A stretch of DNA of 64,000 bases from Paenibacillus terricola (GTDB taxonomy: Bacteria > Bacillota > Bacilli > Paenibacillales > Paenibacillaceae). Within the stretch, counting starts at the first letter, position 1; every line of letters starts with the position of its first letter. The notes beneath the pieces were generated by a model, which did not search any database, was not told the DNA's origin, and was given only the letters and a program-made list of their open reading frames with translations. Made by a program: the position numbers and the translations under genes. Of the stretch, positions 1-8,754 are shown in pieces. The stretch spans positions 557,013-621,012 of the forward strand of contig NZ_JACXZA010000005.1 of assembly GCF_014779765.1 (NCBI RefSeq), read 5' to 3'.

Positions 1-548
1 GTTGTCGCGACTTTCTTCTCACGCAGCCATTTCATCGCATTCATGGAATCGCTGTAGATGGTACTTGTGCTTCCCCGTTCCTGCGTATACCTAAGCGCAT
101 GCACAATCGCTAGAAACTCGCCAAGGTTATTCGTCCCCATCGGAATTGGACCAACCGAGAACAACACCTCGCCCGTACGGGTATCAACACCTTTGTATTC
201 AACCGGACCCGGATTCCCTCTCGTGCCAACGTCGACGGAGATGCTGTCATAATCAATTTCTCCTACCTCTTGTGTTGCAGCCGAGCTTGTCCGCCCTGCC
301 GAACGGAAGCGATTCGATGCCGAGGCTCCTGCACCTGCACCCGATCCAGCCGCCTTGCTGCCGCCAGACGATTTGCCCCAATGCTTCTCCCAACCGTCGC
401 GGAACGCACTATCTGCCGCCGCTTTCGACTCAAACGATTTGAACTTTGCCCCTTCGAATCCATTCGTCTGCTTCTGGCATTCTGCCCAAACCGAATAGAC
501 TCCTGGCTTACGGCCAACCCATACCACATAATGCTTACTGCCCGCCAT
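1..548 (-). CDS. RNase H-like protein with viroplasmin N-domain (partial, C-terminus off the left edge)
   Basis: Reading from the ATG at 548 (GGAGGG about 9 bases upstream) gives roughly 182 residues that run off the window. Residues ~5-50 (HYVVWVGRKPGVYSVW...) look like the viroplasmin-type nucleic-acid-binding domain found at the N-terminus of some RNase HI proteins. A Gly/Ala/Ser-rich linker follows. The RNase H fold then begins with VDVGTRGNPGPVEYKG (first catalytic Asp), NNLGEFLAIVHAL (Glu) and IYSDSMNAMKW (next Asp). The expected job is cutting the RNA strand of RNA:DNA hybrids. The last active-site residue lies outside the window. It is a single gene here with no obvious operon partner. 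Confidence 0.85.
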   Translation of the reverse strand, partial: MAGSKHYVVWVGRKPGVYSVWAECQKQTNGFEGAKFKSFESKAAADSAFRDGWEKHWGKSSGGSKAAGSGAGAGASASNRFRSAGRTSSAATQEVGEIDYDSISVDVGTRGNPGPVEYKGVDTRTGEVLFSVGPIPMGTNNLGEFLAIVHALRYTQERGSTSTIYSDSMNAMKWLREKKVAT

Positions 549-700
549 TAGCTGCATCCCTCCAATGCTACTAGATTACCGCATTAGGCGACCGTTCGCC
601 AACTGGCTTCCGAACGACATTGCACATCCGCCATAGCATACACGCCAGGCAGATGTGGTATACTCAATCGCATAGATGTCCCGCTAGGAGGCAAGCTTTC

Positions 701-811
701 ATGAATTTCGTTGTCTATATGGCGATCATTCAAGTCATTCTGTTCGTCGCCGTCGGCACGTTCGTCTTCCGAATGATTCAGCGCGCCAGGAAGAGAGAGA
801 AAGATAACTAA
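701..811 (+). CDS. 36-residue single-pass membrane peptide
   Basis: The ATG at 701 follows a strong AGGAGG with good spacing. This supports a short gene rather than a longer reading from 620. The peptide starts MNFVVYMAIIQVILFVAVG, one hydrophobic helix, and ends in a basic tail (RMIQRARKREKDN), so an N-out/C-in membrane peptide is likely. It ends just before a bidirectional terminator. I do not recognise a family; small proteins like this are often missed in annotation. Confidence 0.6.
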   Translation: MNFVVYMAIIQVILFVAVGTFVFRMIQRARKREKDN

Positions 812-828
812 AACACGCAGCAAACAAC

Positions 829-886
829 AAAACCGTCCAATCTAATTACCCCAGGTGCAAACACGGGATAGACTGGACGGTTTTTT
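829..886. terminator. Bidirectional intrinsic terminator
   Basis: CCGTCCA near 833 pairs with TGGACGG near 874, extended by TCTA/TAGA, with a T-run at 881-886 and an A-run on the left side. It separates the convergent small membrane gene and the NlpC/P60 gene. Confidence 0.7.
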
Positions 887-935
887 CATCTTTCGTGGTT
901 TCAATCCCACTAACTCAACCTTGCCTGCAATTCGG

Positions 936-1901
936 CTATCTCCCCATCCGTTTGCCGAACAGGAATCGCCCCTTCCAATACCCGTTCAGATCGGTTATAA
1001 CAACGCCCGGATCCCCATAGGTTTGAATAAATTTGCCCATTCCCAAATACATGCCGACATGTCCGACAACCTTGTTGCTGTCATATCGGCCAGGCGTATA
1101 GAAGAACATCAAATCCGCTGGCTGCAGATCGCCAAGCTCCACCCTCGTTCCCATTGCCGATTGCGCGCGTGACGAGCGCGGCAGATCGACGCCGAATCGA
1201 CTGTACACATATTTCGTAAATGATGAACAGTCAAACCGATGCGACTTGTTATAAAAATCAGCATCGAACTCATATGGCGTTCCTAAGAATGTCTTCGCAT
1301 ATCGAACCACATCCTGCGGATCAATGTCCACCTGCACAAACGGCTTGAAGCCTCCTCCCGGCCCGCTTGCAAGTTCCGACTCTCGAATCAGCATTTGTTT
1401 GGTATGATAGCTGTCGTCCAGCATCCGAATATGCAGATCGGACGTCTGGTTGTCCCATTTCACTTCAGTCTGCAGCAGCGAGGCCAGCGCACGCGGCGTC
1501 AAATACAGTTCACCATTGATCTTCCTGGGCGCATCAGGCAATGTGATCTTCGTATCGCCGGACATCGCCTCCTTGCTGCTCGCACGAACCGAATATGCCG
1601 CATCGGAATCCCCCACCGCGACGCGGTCCTTCGTTTCATGCAGACGCAGTCCCATAGGTGCAACTGCTTCATCCAGCGGGATCCAGACGCGGCCGTTCAG
1701 CTTTTCCTCCAGAATCGGTATGCGGCGCGAGGGAATGGCCGAGTCTGCCGCCATAATACGTGCCGAGCGCTTCGCTAATGCAACTGGCGATGTACGTGAA
1801 CGTTCTGCATCCGCTGCGCCGCAGCCACTGACGAACAGCAGCGCGCCGCAGGCTGCTGCAAGGAGAACATAAGATTGTGCTGAGAACGGAATTGTCGGCA
1901 T
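936..1901 (-). CDS. NlpC/P60 cell-wall hydrolase lipoprotein with copper-amine-oxidase N-domain
   Basis: The ATG at 1901 is preceded by AAAGGGG. The N-terminus is a lipoprotein signal (ALLFVSGC lipobox), so it should be anchored on the outer face of the membrane. Residues ~60-160 resemble the copper amine oxidase N-terminal-like domain (NGRVWIPLDEAV, GELYLTPRALASLL) common on surface proteins of this group. The C-terminal ~120 residues are NlpC/P60: catalytic Cys in RFDCSSFTKYVY, His in VVGHVGMYLG, and a following polar residue near FIQTYG. Such enzymes cut peptides within peptidoglycan stems. Length (321) fits a two-domain member. It lies upstream of no obvious partner; an ArsR-type gene lies 51 bases further upstream on the same strand and could be co-transcribed. 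Confidence 0.88.
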   Translation of the reverse strand: MPTIPFSAQSYVLLAAACGALLFVSGCGAADAERSRTSPVALAKRSARIMAADSAIPSRRIPILEEKLNGRVWIPLDEAVAPMGLRLHETKDRVAVGDSDAAYSVRASSKEAMSGDTKITLPDAPRKINGELYLTPRALASLLQTEVKWDNQTSDLHIRMLDDSYHTKQMLIRESELASGPGGGFKPFVQVDIDPQDVVRYAKTFLGTPYEFDADFYNKSHRFDCSSFTKYVYSRFGVDLPRSSRAQSAMGTRVELGDLQPADLMFFYTPGRYDSNKVVGHVGMYLGMGKFIQTYGDPGVVITDLNGYWKGRFLFGKRMGR

Positions 1902-1952
1902 AAAGAAAGACCCCTTTCTACAATAGAAATAGGGTCCTCCATCTTTCCAAAA

Positions 1953-2882
1953 TTATTCAGCAATAAAGTGAACGCGCATCTGAATGTCCTGGTCATAATC
2001 GCCGAATTGTCGGCCGAATAGATTAACGCCGCCTTTATAATTCGCATCCTCTCGAACGCCGATGCGGAGGCGAATCCCTGTGGCGCTCGATAGCTCAAGC
2101 TGAGCCAGCGTTACATCCGAGACAGCATGCATATCGACCATGCTTCGCTCTGCGTCGACCCGCCATATTTTGCGCAGCCCGTATTGCGTCGCATGATCTC
2201 CCCACCAAGCCGGATTCAGCCGCCCCCTCCGATCGCCAAAATCTCCGGGGCTCGTCCATGTGCCAATATCAATGCCATTGACCCACACCGTAATGTCCGA
2301 AGGCCAGTTGTTATCGTAGTTCGGCGCTTCCGAACACAACTCCATCGTAAACTCCAGCGCCGTAATCCGGCTGTTCGCCGGAATCTCCAGCGGGAAACGG
2401 TACTCCAAATATCCTCGACGGAACCAGATTAACTGAGCGTTGACATGCCTCGGATGATAGAAGCTCGCCGGCTCATCTTCTGGGATGAGCAAGCCGTTCC
2501 CGTCCGCCATCCCGCAGGTTGGCGACACCTCGCAGTCCGTATAATGACCGACCGGCATGTCGATCTCATAGACCTGCTCGTCCCCTTTGTTCCCCAAGAA
2601 GCTCGTGTTCAGCTGCATATGCACATCGTGATAAGTACGCGTACATACCTTCATCGCTCCGCGAACGGCCGGCATCAGCTCCGTCTGAATAAGATGAGCC
2701 CCCTCCAGCACACGCACATGGTTCGCCACCGAAGATACGGGCAGCCGAAGCGCATCCGCAATCTCAACAATATTCAAACTTTTCTGGTTGAGCAGCTTCA
2801 ATATATCGACCCTCGCACGCGTCGACAACGCATGCGCAACAGTTACCAGCTTGTCCGGTTCGTTAATGTCCAATTCCAGCAC
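1953..2882 (-). CDS. ArsR-family regulator with long C-terminal domain
   Basis: Starts at GTG 2882 with GGGGG spaced 7 bases before. Residues ~8-80 form a winged helix of the ArsR type (STRARVDILKLLNQKSLNIVEIADALRLPVSS, then VRVLEGAHLI). The remaining ~220 residues are rich in beta-strand-like sequence with many Trp and Gly (for example WVNGIDIGTWTSPGDFG). They resemble a carbohydrate-binding-like sandwich rather than a metal-binding ArsR tail. Proteins of this layout are common in Paenibacillus and are thought to sense a ligand, but the ligand is unknown. It lacks the ELCVCD-type cysteine metal site. Its gene precedes the NlpC/P60 gene on the same strand. Confidence 0.8.
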   Translation of the reverse strand: MLELDINEPDKLVTVAHALSTRARVDILKLLNQKSLNIVEIADALRLPVSSVANHVRVLEGAHLIQTELMPAVRGAMKVCTRTYHDVHMQLNTSFLGNKGDEQVYEIDMPVGHYTDCEVSPTCGMADGNGLLIPEDEPASFYHPRHVNAQLIWFRRGYLEYRFPLEIPANSRITALEFTMELCSEAPNYDNNWPSDITVWVNGIDIGTWTSPGDFGDRRGRLNPAWWGDHATQYGLRKIWRVDAERSMVDMHAVSDVTLAQLELSSATGIRLRIGVREDANYKGGVNLFGRQFGDYDQDIQMRVHFIAE

Positions 2883-3017
2883 AATTGTACCCCCAAGCAG
2901 ACCTATCCTCGTTTTGTTTATTGCTATTGTACGTTATCTGCCGGTTGGTGACAAAAGGAAATTGTGTGATATTTTCAGCTCAATCGCTTCGTCAAATAGG
3001 CGTCAAAATTCACAATA

Positions 3018-3635
3018 TTATGTCTGCCGCCGTTCCCATCTCCGATAGATGATAAGCAGCAGGATGATGAATGCCGCGTAGACGAGCGCCGTTCCGAGCG
3101 CTGTACGCCAATCATGAAGCAGTTCGTGTCCGAGGAAGGCGAACGTGAGCATGGCAGGGATTTTGCCGATGGCCGTTGCTAAGATGAACGTAGAGAAACG
3201 AATCGAGAGCAATGCCGCGTAGACATTGACGAGCAGGCTCGGGAATACAGCAAGAAGTCGCACCAGCGCGATTGATAGGAATGGCTTGCGTTCCATTAAC
3301 CGAGATAATCGATCCGTATGCCGATTGCGTGCGAGATACGCTCTCCCCTGCCGTTGGCCGAAGGATCGGACAAGCCCGAATATGACGACCGAAGCAATCG
3401 TTGTAGCTGCCCAGCTCATCGCCGCTCCTGTCAATGGGCCATACAGAATCCCCAACGTACCGATGACTAGCTTATAGGGCACCACAGGCACGAATGCCAG
3501 AACAACCGCCACGACGAACAACCATCCAATCGGCGCTTCTCCCCGCTCCAACCAATCCATTATGGCACTCCGCTGAGTTAGCAGCACACCCACCAGCAGC
3601 GCATACCCCAACACCACCCACCATCGTCGCTTCAT
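3018..3635 (-). CDS. TVP38/TMEM64 (DedA-like, VTT domain) membrane protein
   Basis: The start at 3635 (MKRRWWVVLG...) is preferred over one 36 bases earlier, because a G-rich ribosome site (GGGGGACGAGGCGGG) precedes it. The 205-residue protein has about five hydrophobic segments. It carries the VTT-type core FVPVVPYKLVIGTLGILYG and a second conserved block (ALVRLLAVFPSLLVNVYAALLSI). This family is implicated in lipid scrambling and membrane homeostasis; the substrate in Bacillota is not settled. It stands alone. Confidence 0.82.
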   Translation of the reverse strand: MKRRWWVVLGYALLVGVLLTQRSAIMDWLERGEAPIGWLFVVAVVLAFVPVVPYKLVIGTLGILYGPLTGAAMSWAATTIASVVIFGLVRSFGQRQGRAYLARNRHTDRLSRLMERKPFLSIALVRLLAVFPSLLVNVYAALLSIRFSTFILATAIGKIPAMLTFAFLGHELLHDWRTALGTALVYAAFIILLLIIYRRWERRQT

Positions 3636-4404
3636 CCCGCCTCGTCCCCCATCCACGCTCATCAAGCCCATATGTATTCGTCTATTATAGCGAATTCGAG
3701 GACGAGATGGTTAACGTCGATGTCGAGCAATCAAGGACATGCGCATCCATATCTCATACAAGGCGTGCCAACGAACTGAGGACACCTTATTCGCCACACC
3801 CAGACCAAACGCCGCGCTAACGAACCCAGATGGTCTTAACTGCACATTTGATGCGCCAACTACCACTAATCAACCCAAATAGCGCCTGCTGAGTTCATTA
3901 CATCTAGGAAGGAGCAAAATCGGGGCGATAGCGTTAATGAGGTTCGTTACAACTGAGGGTACTTGTTCGAATACAAGATGGGTGCAAGTGTTGCAAACAC
4001 GATTCATGTGTACTATCTGCGAGGAGAATCATCAAAGAATCAGTTTGAAATAGTTTAATGAGGAAAGGTGTACGCCAGGAAGCACAACTGAAGTCAATAA
4101 ACCGAAGCAAGAAGCGAGGAATAACGCGGAGTGAAATATCGCCCCCACCCAAAAAGGAGGGCGAGTTGCGGTCTTTCACAGGCTGCAAGAACGAAGCAGA
4201 TGAATGATTTCCGGAGAAGCGGAGCTTATGCTTACGATGCAGCTTTCCTCCGGAAAGCTTTTAGTTCGCCTTTGTCACTCGGATTGTTACCTCTTCTGAA
4301 TTAATAAAATCAGAACAATCCGAGGACAACAGCGATCGTAGGAAACATTCATCTGCGAAGCGGTACCATCAGCCTTAATTTTATCTGCAATTCACTAAAC
4401 AAGT
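3636..4404. other. 770-bp gene-poor spacer with repeat-family motifs
   Basis: No convincing gene; the longest frames lack ribosome sites and family-like sequence. It contains AACGAACTGAGGACAC near 3771 and GTTCGTTACAACT near 3943, motifs that recur at 35.1-35.25 kb. An inverted pair TTTCCGGAG / CTCCGGAAA lies at about 4208-4255. Confidence 0.6.
3771..3955. repeat. Dispersed intergenic repeat family, copy 1
   Basis: AACGAACTGAGGACAC (~3771) followed by GTTCGTTACAACT (~3943). A second set, AACGAACTGAGTACAC (~35104) and GTTCGTTACAACT (~35229), occurs in the 35-kb spacer, with similar bases after each motif. A shorter AACGAAC match is at ~49236. Confidence 0.5.
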
Positions 4405-4890
4405 CTAAGCAGCAAAACCCTTCCCAGCCCGCCCCGTTTTCACCTTACGGAACTTAATAAACGAAACAACGCGCCAAGGAATAACGTAACAGAAAGCTAC
4501 CGTCACGAACAACGCACTGAGCGTCTGCGAATCAATGTCTTGTATGCTCGTACGCAGCACGAAACGCACCGCAAGAATCGCAAGGAACGAAATAATAAAC
4601 CACAAATTCCGCTTCGCATAAATTTGGTTATCCGAACGCACCTCATACTGCGTTGTCCAAATAAGCGGAATAGACAGAACGATTCCAATTGCAGCAGCAG
4701 CGAGCCACTCATTCGACGTCGCATGCGCTTCCGGATTCATAATGACATACGTTGCCGGAAGCATGTACACAAGGGGCACCAGCAAACGTGCGCCATTCCC
4801 TCGGATCGGCCGATAGAAATTACGTGTTGACCGATAAAGCACAAGTGCAGCGATAATTAAAACGATCGTGTACAGCTCAGTTGCAGTCAC
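4405..4890 (-). CDS. CcdC-like (DUF1453) membrane protein
   Basis: GTG start at 4890 with GAGGTGG just upstream. The 161-residue protein has four to five membrane helices and the family-like block VRSDNQIYAKRNLWFII after the third. B. subtilis CcdC of this family is encoded with cytochrome c biogenesis genes, but its biochemical role is unclear. No cytochrome genes are adjacent here. It follows the spacer and is separated from the chemoreceptor upstream by a terminator, so it is probably transcribed alone. Confidence 0.78.
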   Translation of the reverse strand: MTATELYTIVLIIAALVLYRSTRNFYRPIRGNGARLLVPLVYMLPATYVIMNPEAHATSNEWLAAAAIGIVLSIPLIWTTQYEVRSDNQIYAKRNLWFIISFLAILAVRFVLRTSIQDIDSQTLSALFVTVAFCYVIPWRVVSFIKFRKVKTGRAGKGFAA

Positions 4891-4971
4891 AAATCCACCT
4901 CACAAGTATGGTTAATTTTGGAGATCCATTCATCATTGTCGCTTAATCAAGCAACTTCTGTCAATTAGGCT

Positions 4972-5003
4972 ATCAAAAAGAGGGAGCCGACTCCGGCTCC
5001 CCC
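4972..5003 (-). terminator. Terminator after chemoreceptor gene
   Basis: On the minus strand GGGAGCCG-GAGT-CGGCTCCC is followed by TCTTTTT, directly after the stop of the upstream chemoreceptor. Confidence 0.85.
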
Positions 5004-5013
5004 TTAGCGCTTC

Positions 5014-7182
5014 CTATTCCTGTTCCGATTCAACCGTTACAAACTCAGACAAAATGTTACGCAGCTCGTTCGACAACTCGCTCAACTTCTCGGACGTTTG
5101 CACCAGTTCCGCGCTGACACCCAGCTGCTCGTTCGCCGACGATGCAACCTCTTCCGAGATCGCCGTCGATTCCTCTGCCGTCGCGCTCACTTGCAGAATC
5201 ATCTCGGACAACGTGCTTTGGGACGCTTGCAGGTTGCTGATCGACGCCGACGTTTGTGCGATTTTCTCAACGAAGCCGTTCATCCGGTTATCCACCTGAC
5301 GGAAAATCTGATCGACGTTCTTCGCAACATTAACCTGCTCTTGGTGAATCGGATAGTTCTCCTTCAGCGCTTTAACCGTCAATTCGACCTCTTCGACGAT
5401 CGTACCGATAATTTCGTTAACGACGCCGATCGAACCGCTGGACTGCTCCGCCAGCTTACGAACTTCAGAAGCAACCACTGCAAATCCCTTGCCATGCTCG
5501 CCAGCGCGGGCTGCTTCAATTGCTGCATTCAACGACAACAAGTTCGTACGTTTCGCTACCTCATCCATCAGCTGCAAGATCTGACCGATCTGCGTTGTGC
5601 TGTCCTTCAGCTTCTGAGCGCGATCGAGCGTCTCTCTCGTCAGCTTCTCGCTCTCATTTGTTTTGCCAAGCAGCACGTCCATCTGTACGATACCGCTCTG
5701 GCTCTCGCCCTTCACATCCTCCGCTTGTTCCTGCATCTCTTGGTTGTTGCGGATAAACGTGCGCATTTCCTCCTGCATCGAGAACGCCTGCGTGCTCCCA
5801 TCTTCCGATTGCTGCGACAGATCGGATGCTCCGCGTGCAATTTCTTCTGTTGCAAGGGATACTTCCTTCGCGGAATCACCCATTTTGCGGGAAACGTCCT
5901 GCAGTTGAACCGAAGTATTCACGACATAATCGAGCGTCTCGTTCGTACGCTGAATCAGCTTGCCGACGTTGCTTGCCATTTGGTTGAAGCTATGACCGAG
6001 CTTGCCGATCTCATCCTTGCGATTCACGTTCATGCGTACCGTCAGATCGCCCTGTTCAACCTTCTCCATTAAATCGCGAACCTGGTTGATCGGCTTGCCA
6101 ACCGTACGAACGATCAGGAATCCGATCAACAGCGAGATGATGATTGCCACCCCAATAAGAATGATCGTAATGACGAAGATCCGATTAATATCTTTGGTCA
6201 ACTCCGACACTGGAACCGAGCCCGTTACATGCCATTTGTTAACCTGTGAAGCACTATACAGCACCAGATCGTCACCATTGTTGAACGATCCGGATACATC
6301 TTCTTTGTTCTTCGATTCAGGCAGCGTCAACCCAAGCGGCTTACGGATCGCCTTCGGATCAAAGCTGAAGATGACATTGCCATCTTCACCGCTAATCGTC
6401 AGTTGATGCTCATTGCCAAGCTTGACGTTCTCGAGCGCGCTCATGAGCACTTCATCTTTAAACTCGATGAACAGGAAGTAGGTGCCCGAGCCGGCTTTGA
6501 GCATTTTGCCAAGTATAATGTAGTTCGTCTTCGTATCCGTCGTAATTTGCTTCTCAACATTTCCTAACCAGATTACGCGGCCCGCCGATTTCTCCAGCGT
6601 CTCGAAGTACTTCGTATAATCGGCATACAAGGAGGACCCGTTCGCCGTCGAATAGAAGGCTGCATCCGATACTTCCTTGGAGTCCGGCTTAACGAATGGC
6701 TCTTTATCGAATAGTTGAAGTCCGATGTCATTCGTTGATGCGATATCCGCCAACGCATTGCGAATCTTCAAGTCAACTTCGAAACGGTCCGTCGAGGCAA
6801 AATCCTCGTCGATCAGATTCACCCGATATTCCAAATCACCCATCAACGTACGATCTACTGCGATTTGAGTTGCGATGTTCTCATAGAAGTTGTATAGGAA
6901 ATCGAGCTTCTCCGTTGTTTGTTCAACCGTCTGCTCCGATGCCTCTGCCACTTTACTCTTTAACGTATCACGGGACACACTATAGGACAATGTGCCTACA
7001 ATCGCTACGAACAATACGATGCTAATAAAGAAGTACAGAAACAACTTGGTGCTAATCGAATGCAAGTTGAATCCTCTGCTCTTGCTTCGTTGAATCGGTG
7101 CCGCACCACCCTCGTCAGTCTGCTCAGGACGTTCTGATCTCTTGAATGGCTTCTTGATGTAATCGGTTACATTTACTTTCAT
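5014..7182 (-). CDS. Methyl-accepting chemotaxis protein (dCache-HAMP-MCP type)
   Basis: The start at 7182 ([11 protein letters not shown]) has GAAGGGGG 8 bases upstream; a start 39 bases earlier lacks one. Of 722 residues, ~45-67 form TM1 ([19 protein letters not shown]). A long extracellular Cache-type sensor follows, then TM2 ([24 protein letters not shown]) and HAMP ([23 protein letters not shown]). The cytoplasmic coiled coil carries the signalling hairpin ([24 protein letters not shown]) that contacts CheA/CheW. It should report an extracellular ligand to the flagellar system. The ligand cannot be read from sequence. No che genes are adjacent, so it is an orphan receptor. Confidence 0.93.
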   Translation of the reverse strand: MKVNVTDYIKKPFKRSERPEQTDEGGAAPIQRSKSRGFNLHSISTKLFLYFFISIVLFVAIVGTLSYSVSRDTLKSKVAEASEQTVEQTTEKLDFLYNFYENIATQIAVDRTLMGDLEYRVNLIDEDFASTDRFEVDLKIRNALADIASTNDIGLQLFDKEPFVKPDSKEVSDAAFYSTANGSSLYADYTKYFETLEKSAGRVIWLGNVEKQITTDTKTNYIILGKMLKAGSGTYFLFIEFKDEVLMSALENVKLGNEHQLTISGEDGNVIFSFDPKAIRKPLGLTLPESKNKEDVSGSFNNGDDLVLYSASQVNKWHVTGSVPVSELTKDINRIFVITIILIGVAIIISLLIGFLIVRTVGKPINQVRDLMEKVEQGDLTVRMNVNRKDEIGKLGHSFNQMASNVGKLIQRTNETLDYVVNTSVQLQDVSRKMGDSAKEVSLATEEIARGASDLSQQSEDGSTQAFSMQEEMRTFIRNNQEMQEQAEDVKGESQSGIVQMDVLLGKTNESEKLTRETLDRAQKLKDSTTQIGQILQLMDEVAKRTNLLSLNAAIEAARAGEHGKGFAVVASEVRKLAEQSSGSIGVVNEIIGTIVEEVELTVKALKENYPIHQEQVNVAKNVDQIFRQVDNRMNGFVEKIAQTSASISNLQASQSTLSEMILQVSATAEESTAISEEVASSANEQLGVSAELVQTSEKLSELSNELRNILSEFVTVESEQE

Positions 7183-7383
7183 GTGTTTATGCCCCCTTCT
7201 CAATCTTGACCCAGTTGACAAATGTCGTAAATAGTTAACCTATTGATTAATTTATTATCTATAACATATATTACTTCGGTATTGTCCGTAAAGAACTTTA
7301 GCACTATAGCACCTAAAAAGTCGAAAATATGCAGAAAAAGAGATTTGAAATCGTTTTGGATTTAACATATTTATAAACTACAT

Positions 7384-7412
7384 AAAAAACGCCACTCCTT
7401 GGAGTGGCGTTT
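7384..7412 (-). terminator. Terminator after SASP gene
   Basis: ACGCCACTCC and GGAGTGGCGT form a 10-11 bp hairpin with a two-base loop. On the minus strand it is followed by TTTTTT. It lies 35 bases past the stop of the small spore-protein gene. Confidence 0.85.
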
Positions 7413-7446
7413 CGCATCCCTTTTGTCCATACGCGGATATGTCGTT

Positions 7447-7608
7447 TTACTGCAGATTTTTGTCCGTCACCTTGTTCTGGAACGCTTTAGCTGCTTCAGC
7501 TGCAGGTTCCGCAGATGCAAACTCTGAATCGGCTTCATTGCTGATCGGCAGCTGATTCAGCTTAGTAGATTGGACAGCCGCTTTGTTCGCCTCGTTCTGT
7601 TTAGCCAT
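7447..7608 (-). CDS. Gamma-type small acid-soluble spore protein (SspE-like)
   Basis: A 53-residue gene starting MAKQNEANKAAVQST at ATG 7608, with AGGAGGTG 8 bases upstream. It is rich in Ala, Gln, Asn, Glu and Lys, has no Cys or Trp, and contains the EFASAEP block resembling the EFASET spore-protease motif of gamma-type SASPs. Gamma SASPs are an amino-acid store of the spore core, degraded at germination by the GPR protease. The single EFAS unit and short length fit the one-repeat forms seen outside Bacillus. The next upstream gene on the strand is a spore-cortex deacetylase, which supports a sporulation role. Confidence 0.75.
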   Translation of the reverse strand: MAKQNEANKAAVQSTKLNQLPISNEADSEFASAEPAAEAAKAFQNKVTDKNLQ

Positions 7609-7649
7609 TGTTGACACCTCCTCATCCGCTCCGAGTTACATGCCTTAAG

Positions 7650-7679
7650 TATCATCTGCAGGCAGCAATCCTCTTATGC
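7650..7679 (-). promoter_or_regulatory. Candidate sigma-G/sigma-F promoter of the SASP gene
   Basis: On the minus strand GCATA (7679-7675) is followed after 18 bases by GATGATA (7656-7650). This is one mismatch from the forespore consensus GHATR-N17/18-CATNNTA. It lies ~42 bases before the ATG, as expected for a forespore-expressed SASP. Confidence 0.4.
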
Positions 7680-7714
7680 GCATTAAGGACTTTTGACCCA
7701 CACCAACACCGCCG

Positions 7715-8521
7715 TTAGCTTGCTTGTTGTCCTTGTTCAGACGGGGCAGGTGTGCGATTGCTCATTTGGTCCAGGCTTTTGAATTGATACCCCTTCGCCT
7801 TCGCAGCATCGATAATGCGGCCAAGCGCTTGGGCGTTATCGCGCGACACGCTGTGCAGCAGAATGACGGCGCCTGGATGCAGCTGCGCCATCACTTTCTC
7901 GAATGCATACTGCGCGCCTCGCTGATCATTCGTGTCCCAATCCTTATACGCAATGGACCAGAACACATTCGTATACCCAAGCTGCTGGCTGACGGCAAGA
8001 GAGCGTTCATTGAATATCCCACGCGGCGCGCGCAAATATTTCATTTCCTGCTGTCCGGTCAGCACGGCCACCTCTGATTTGACCTGATCGAGCTCTTGTT
8101 TGATCCGTTCAGCTGTCAAAGTGCTCATATCGGGATGGCTCCACGAATGATTGCCGATGAGATGGCCCTCAGTGGCCATTCGCTTCAGCAGCTCTGGCTG
8201 TGTCTTGATGTAGTGGCCCGTTACGAAGAAAATTGCAGGAACTTGTTTCTCCTTCAGGACATCCAGAATTCCGGCGGTCAGACCATTCTCATAACCGTTA
8301 TCGAAGGTTAAGTACAGCTCAGGTGCAGACATATCCCCCGTAAACACAGCGCCATAACGAGCAAGCAGCCCTTTGAAACCTTCCTCATCGATCGAAGGCG
8401 GCTGGCCGTTCACACTTTTTTTGAAGCCGAAATGGTAAACGCCTCCGTCAGCAGAGACGGTGGACGCCTGCATGGCGGAGAGCAGAATTACGATCGCTGC
8501 CAAGACTCGTAGCATCTTCAT
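7715..8521 (-). CDS. pdaA: PdaA-like polysaccharide deacetylase (spore-cortex muramic delta-lactam formation)
   Basis: The start at 8521 (MKMLRVLAAIVILL) has GAGGAG nine bases upstream and begins a signal peptide cleaved after STVSA. The NodB-type domain shows the motifs in order: YLTFDNGYENG (catalytic Asp, in the PdaA form), GNHSWSHPDM (metal His pair), LRAPRGIFNERSL and ILLHSVS (final His). PdaA removes the N-acetyl group from muramic acid, allowing delta-lactam rings in cortex peptidoglycan that germination lysins need. Length (268) matches the family. It lies near the SASP gene, also a sporulation gene, though each has its own promoter region. Confidence 0.87.
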   Translation of the reverse strand: MKMLRVLAAIVILLSAMQASTVSADGGVYHFGFKKSVNGQPPSIDEEGFKGLLARYGAVFTGDMSAPELYLTFDNGYENGLTAGILDVLKEKQVPAIFFVTGHYIKTQPELLKRMATEGHLIGNHSWSHPDMSTLTAERIKQELDQVKSEVAVLTGQQEMKYLRAPRGIFNERSLAVSQQLGYTNVFWSIAYKDWDTNDQRGAQYAFEKVMAQLHPGAVILLHSVSRDNAQALGRIIDAAKAKGYQFKSLDQMSNRTPAPSEQGQQAS

Positions 8522-8754
8522 ATATGCATGCTCCTCATAGTAGAATAGACGGGCTCTGCCGGCATCATGCTTGCGCAGACCGTTTGTATTGTCTGCCAAG
8601 AGGAGAACAATTATGCGAAGTTGTGACGTTTATTGAAAACGAAACCGCCGACGGCATGCTGTACAAGGTGCAGTATTGCACTCTCGTACGCAGAGCCATC
8701 GACGGCGGCTAGTTACTCGCTACCCACAATCTACCTTACACCCTTCGTCACTAG

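Noticed and set aside
3934-4188. 84-residue minus-strand gene in the 3.6-4.4 kb spacer
   Set aside because: No ribosome site, unlike any family, and the stretch contains dispersed repeat motifs.
5098-6072. 324-residue plus-strand gene opposite the chemoreceptor
   Set aside because: It is the antisense shadow of the MCP signalling domain, with no ribosome site and no domain of its own.
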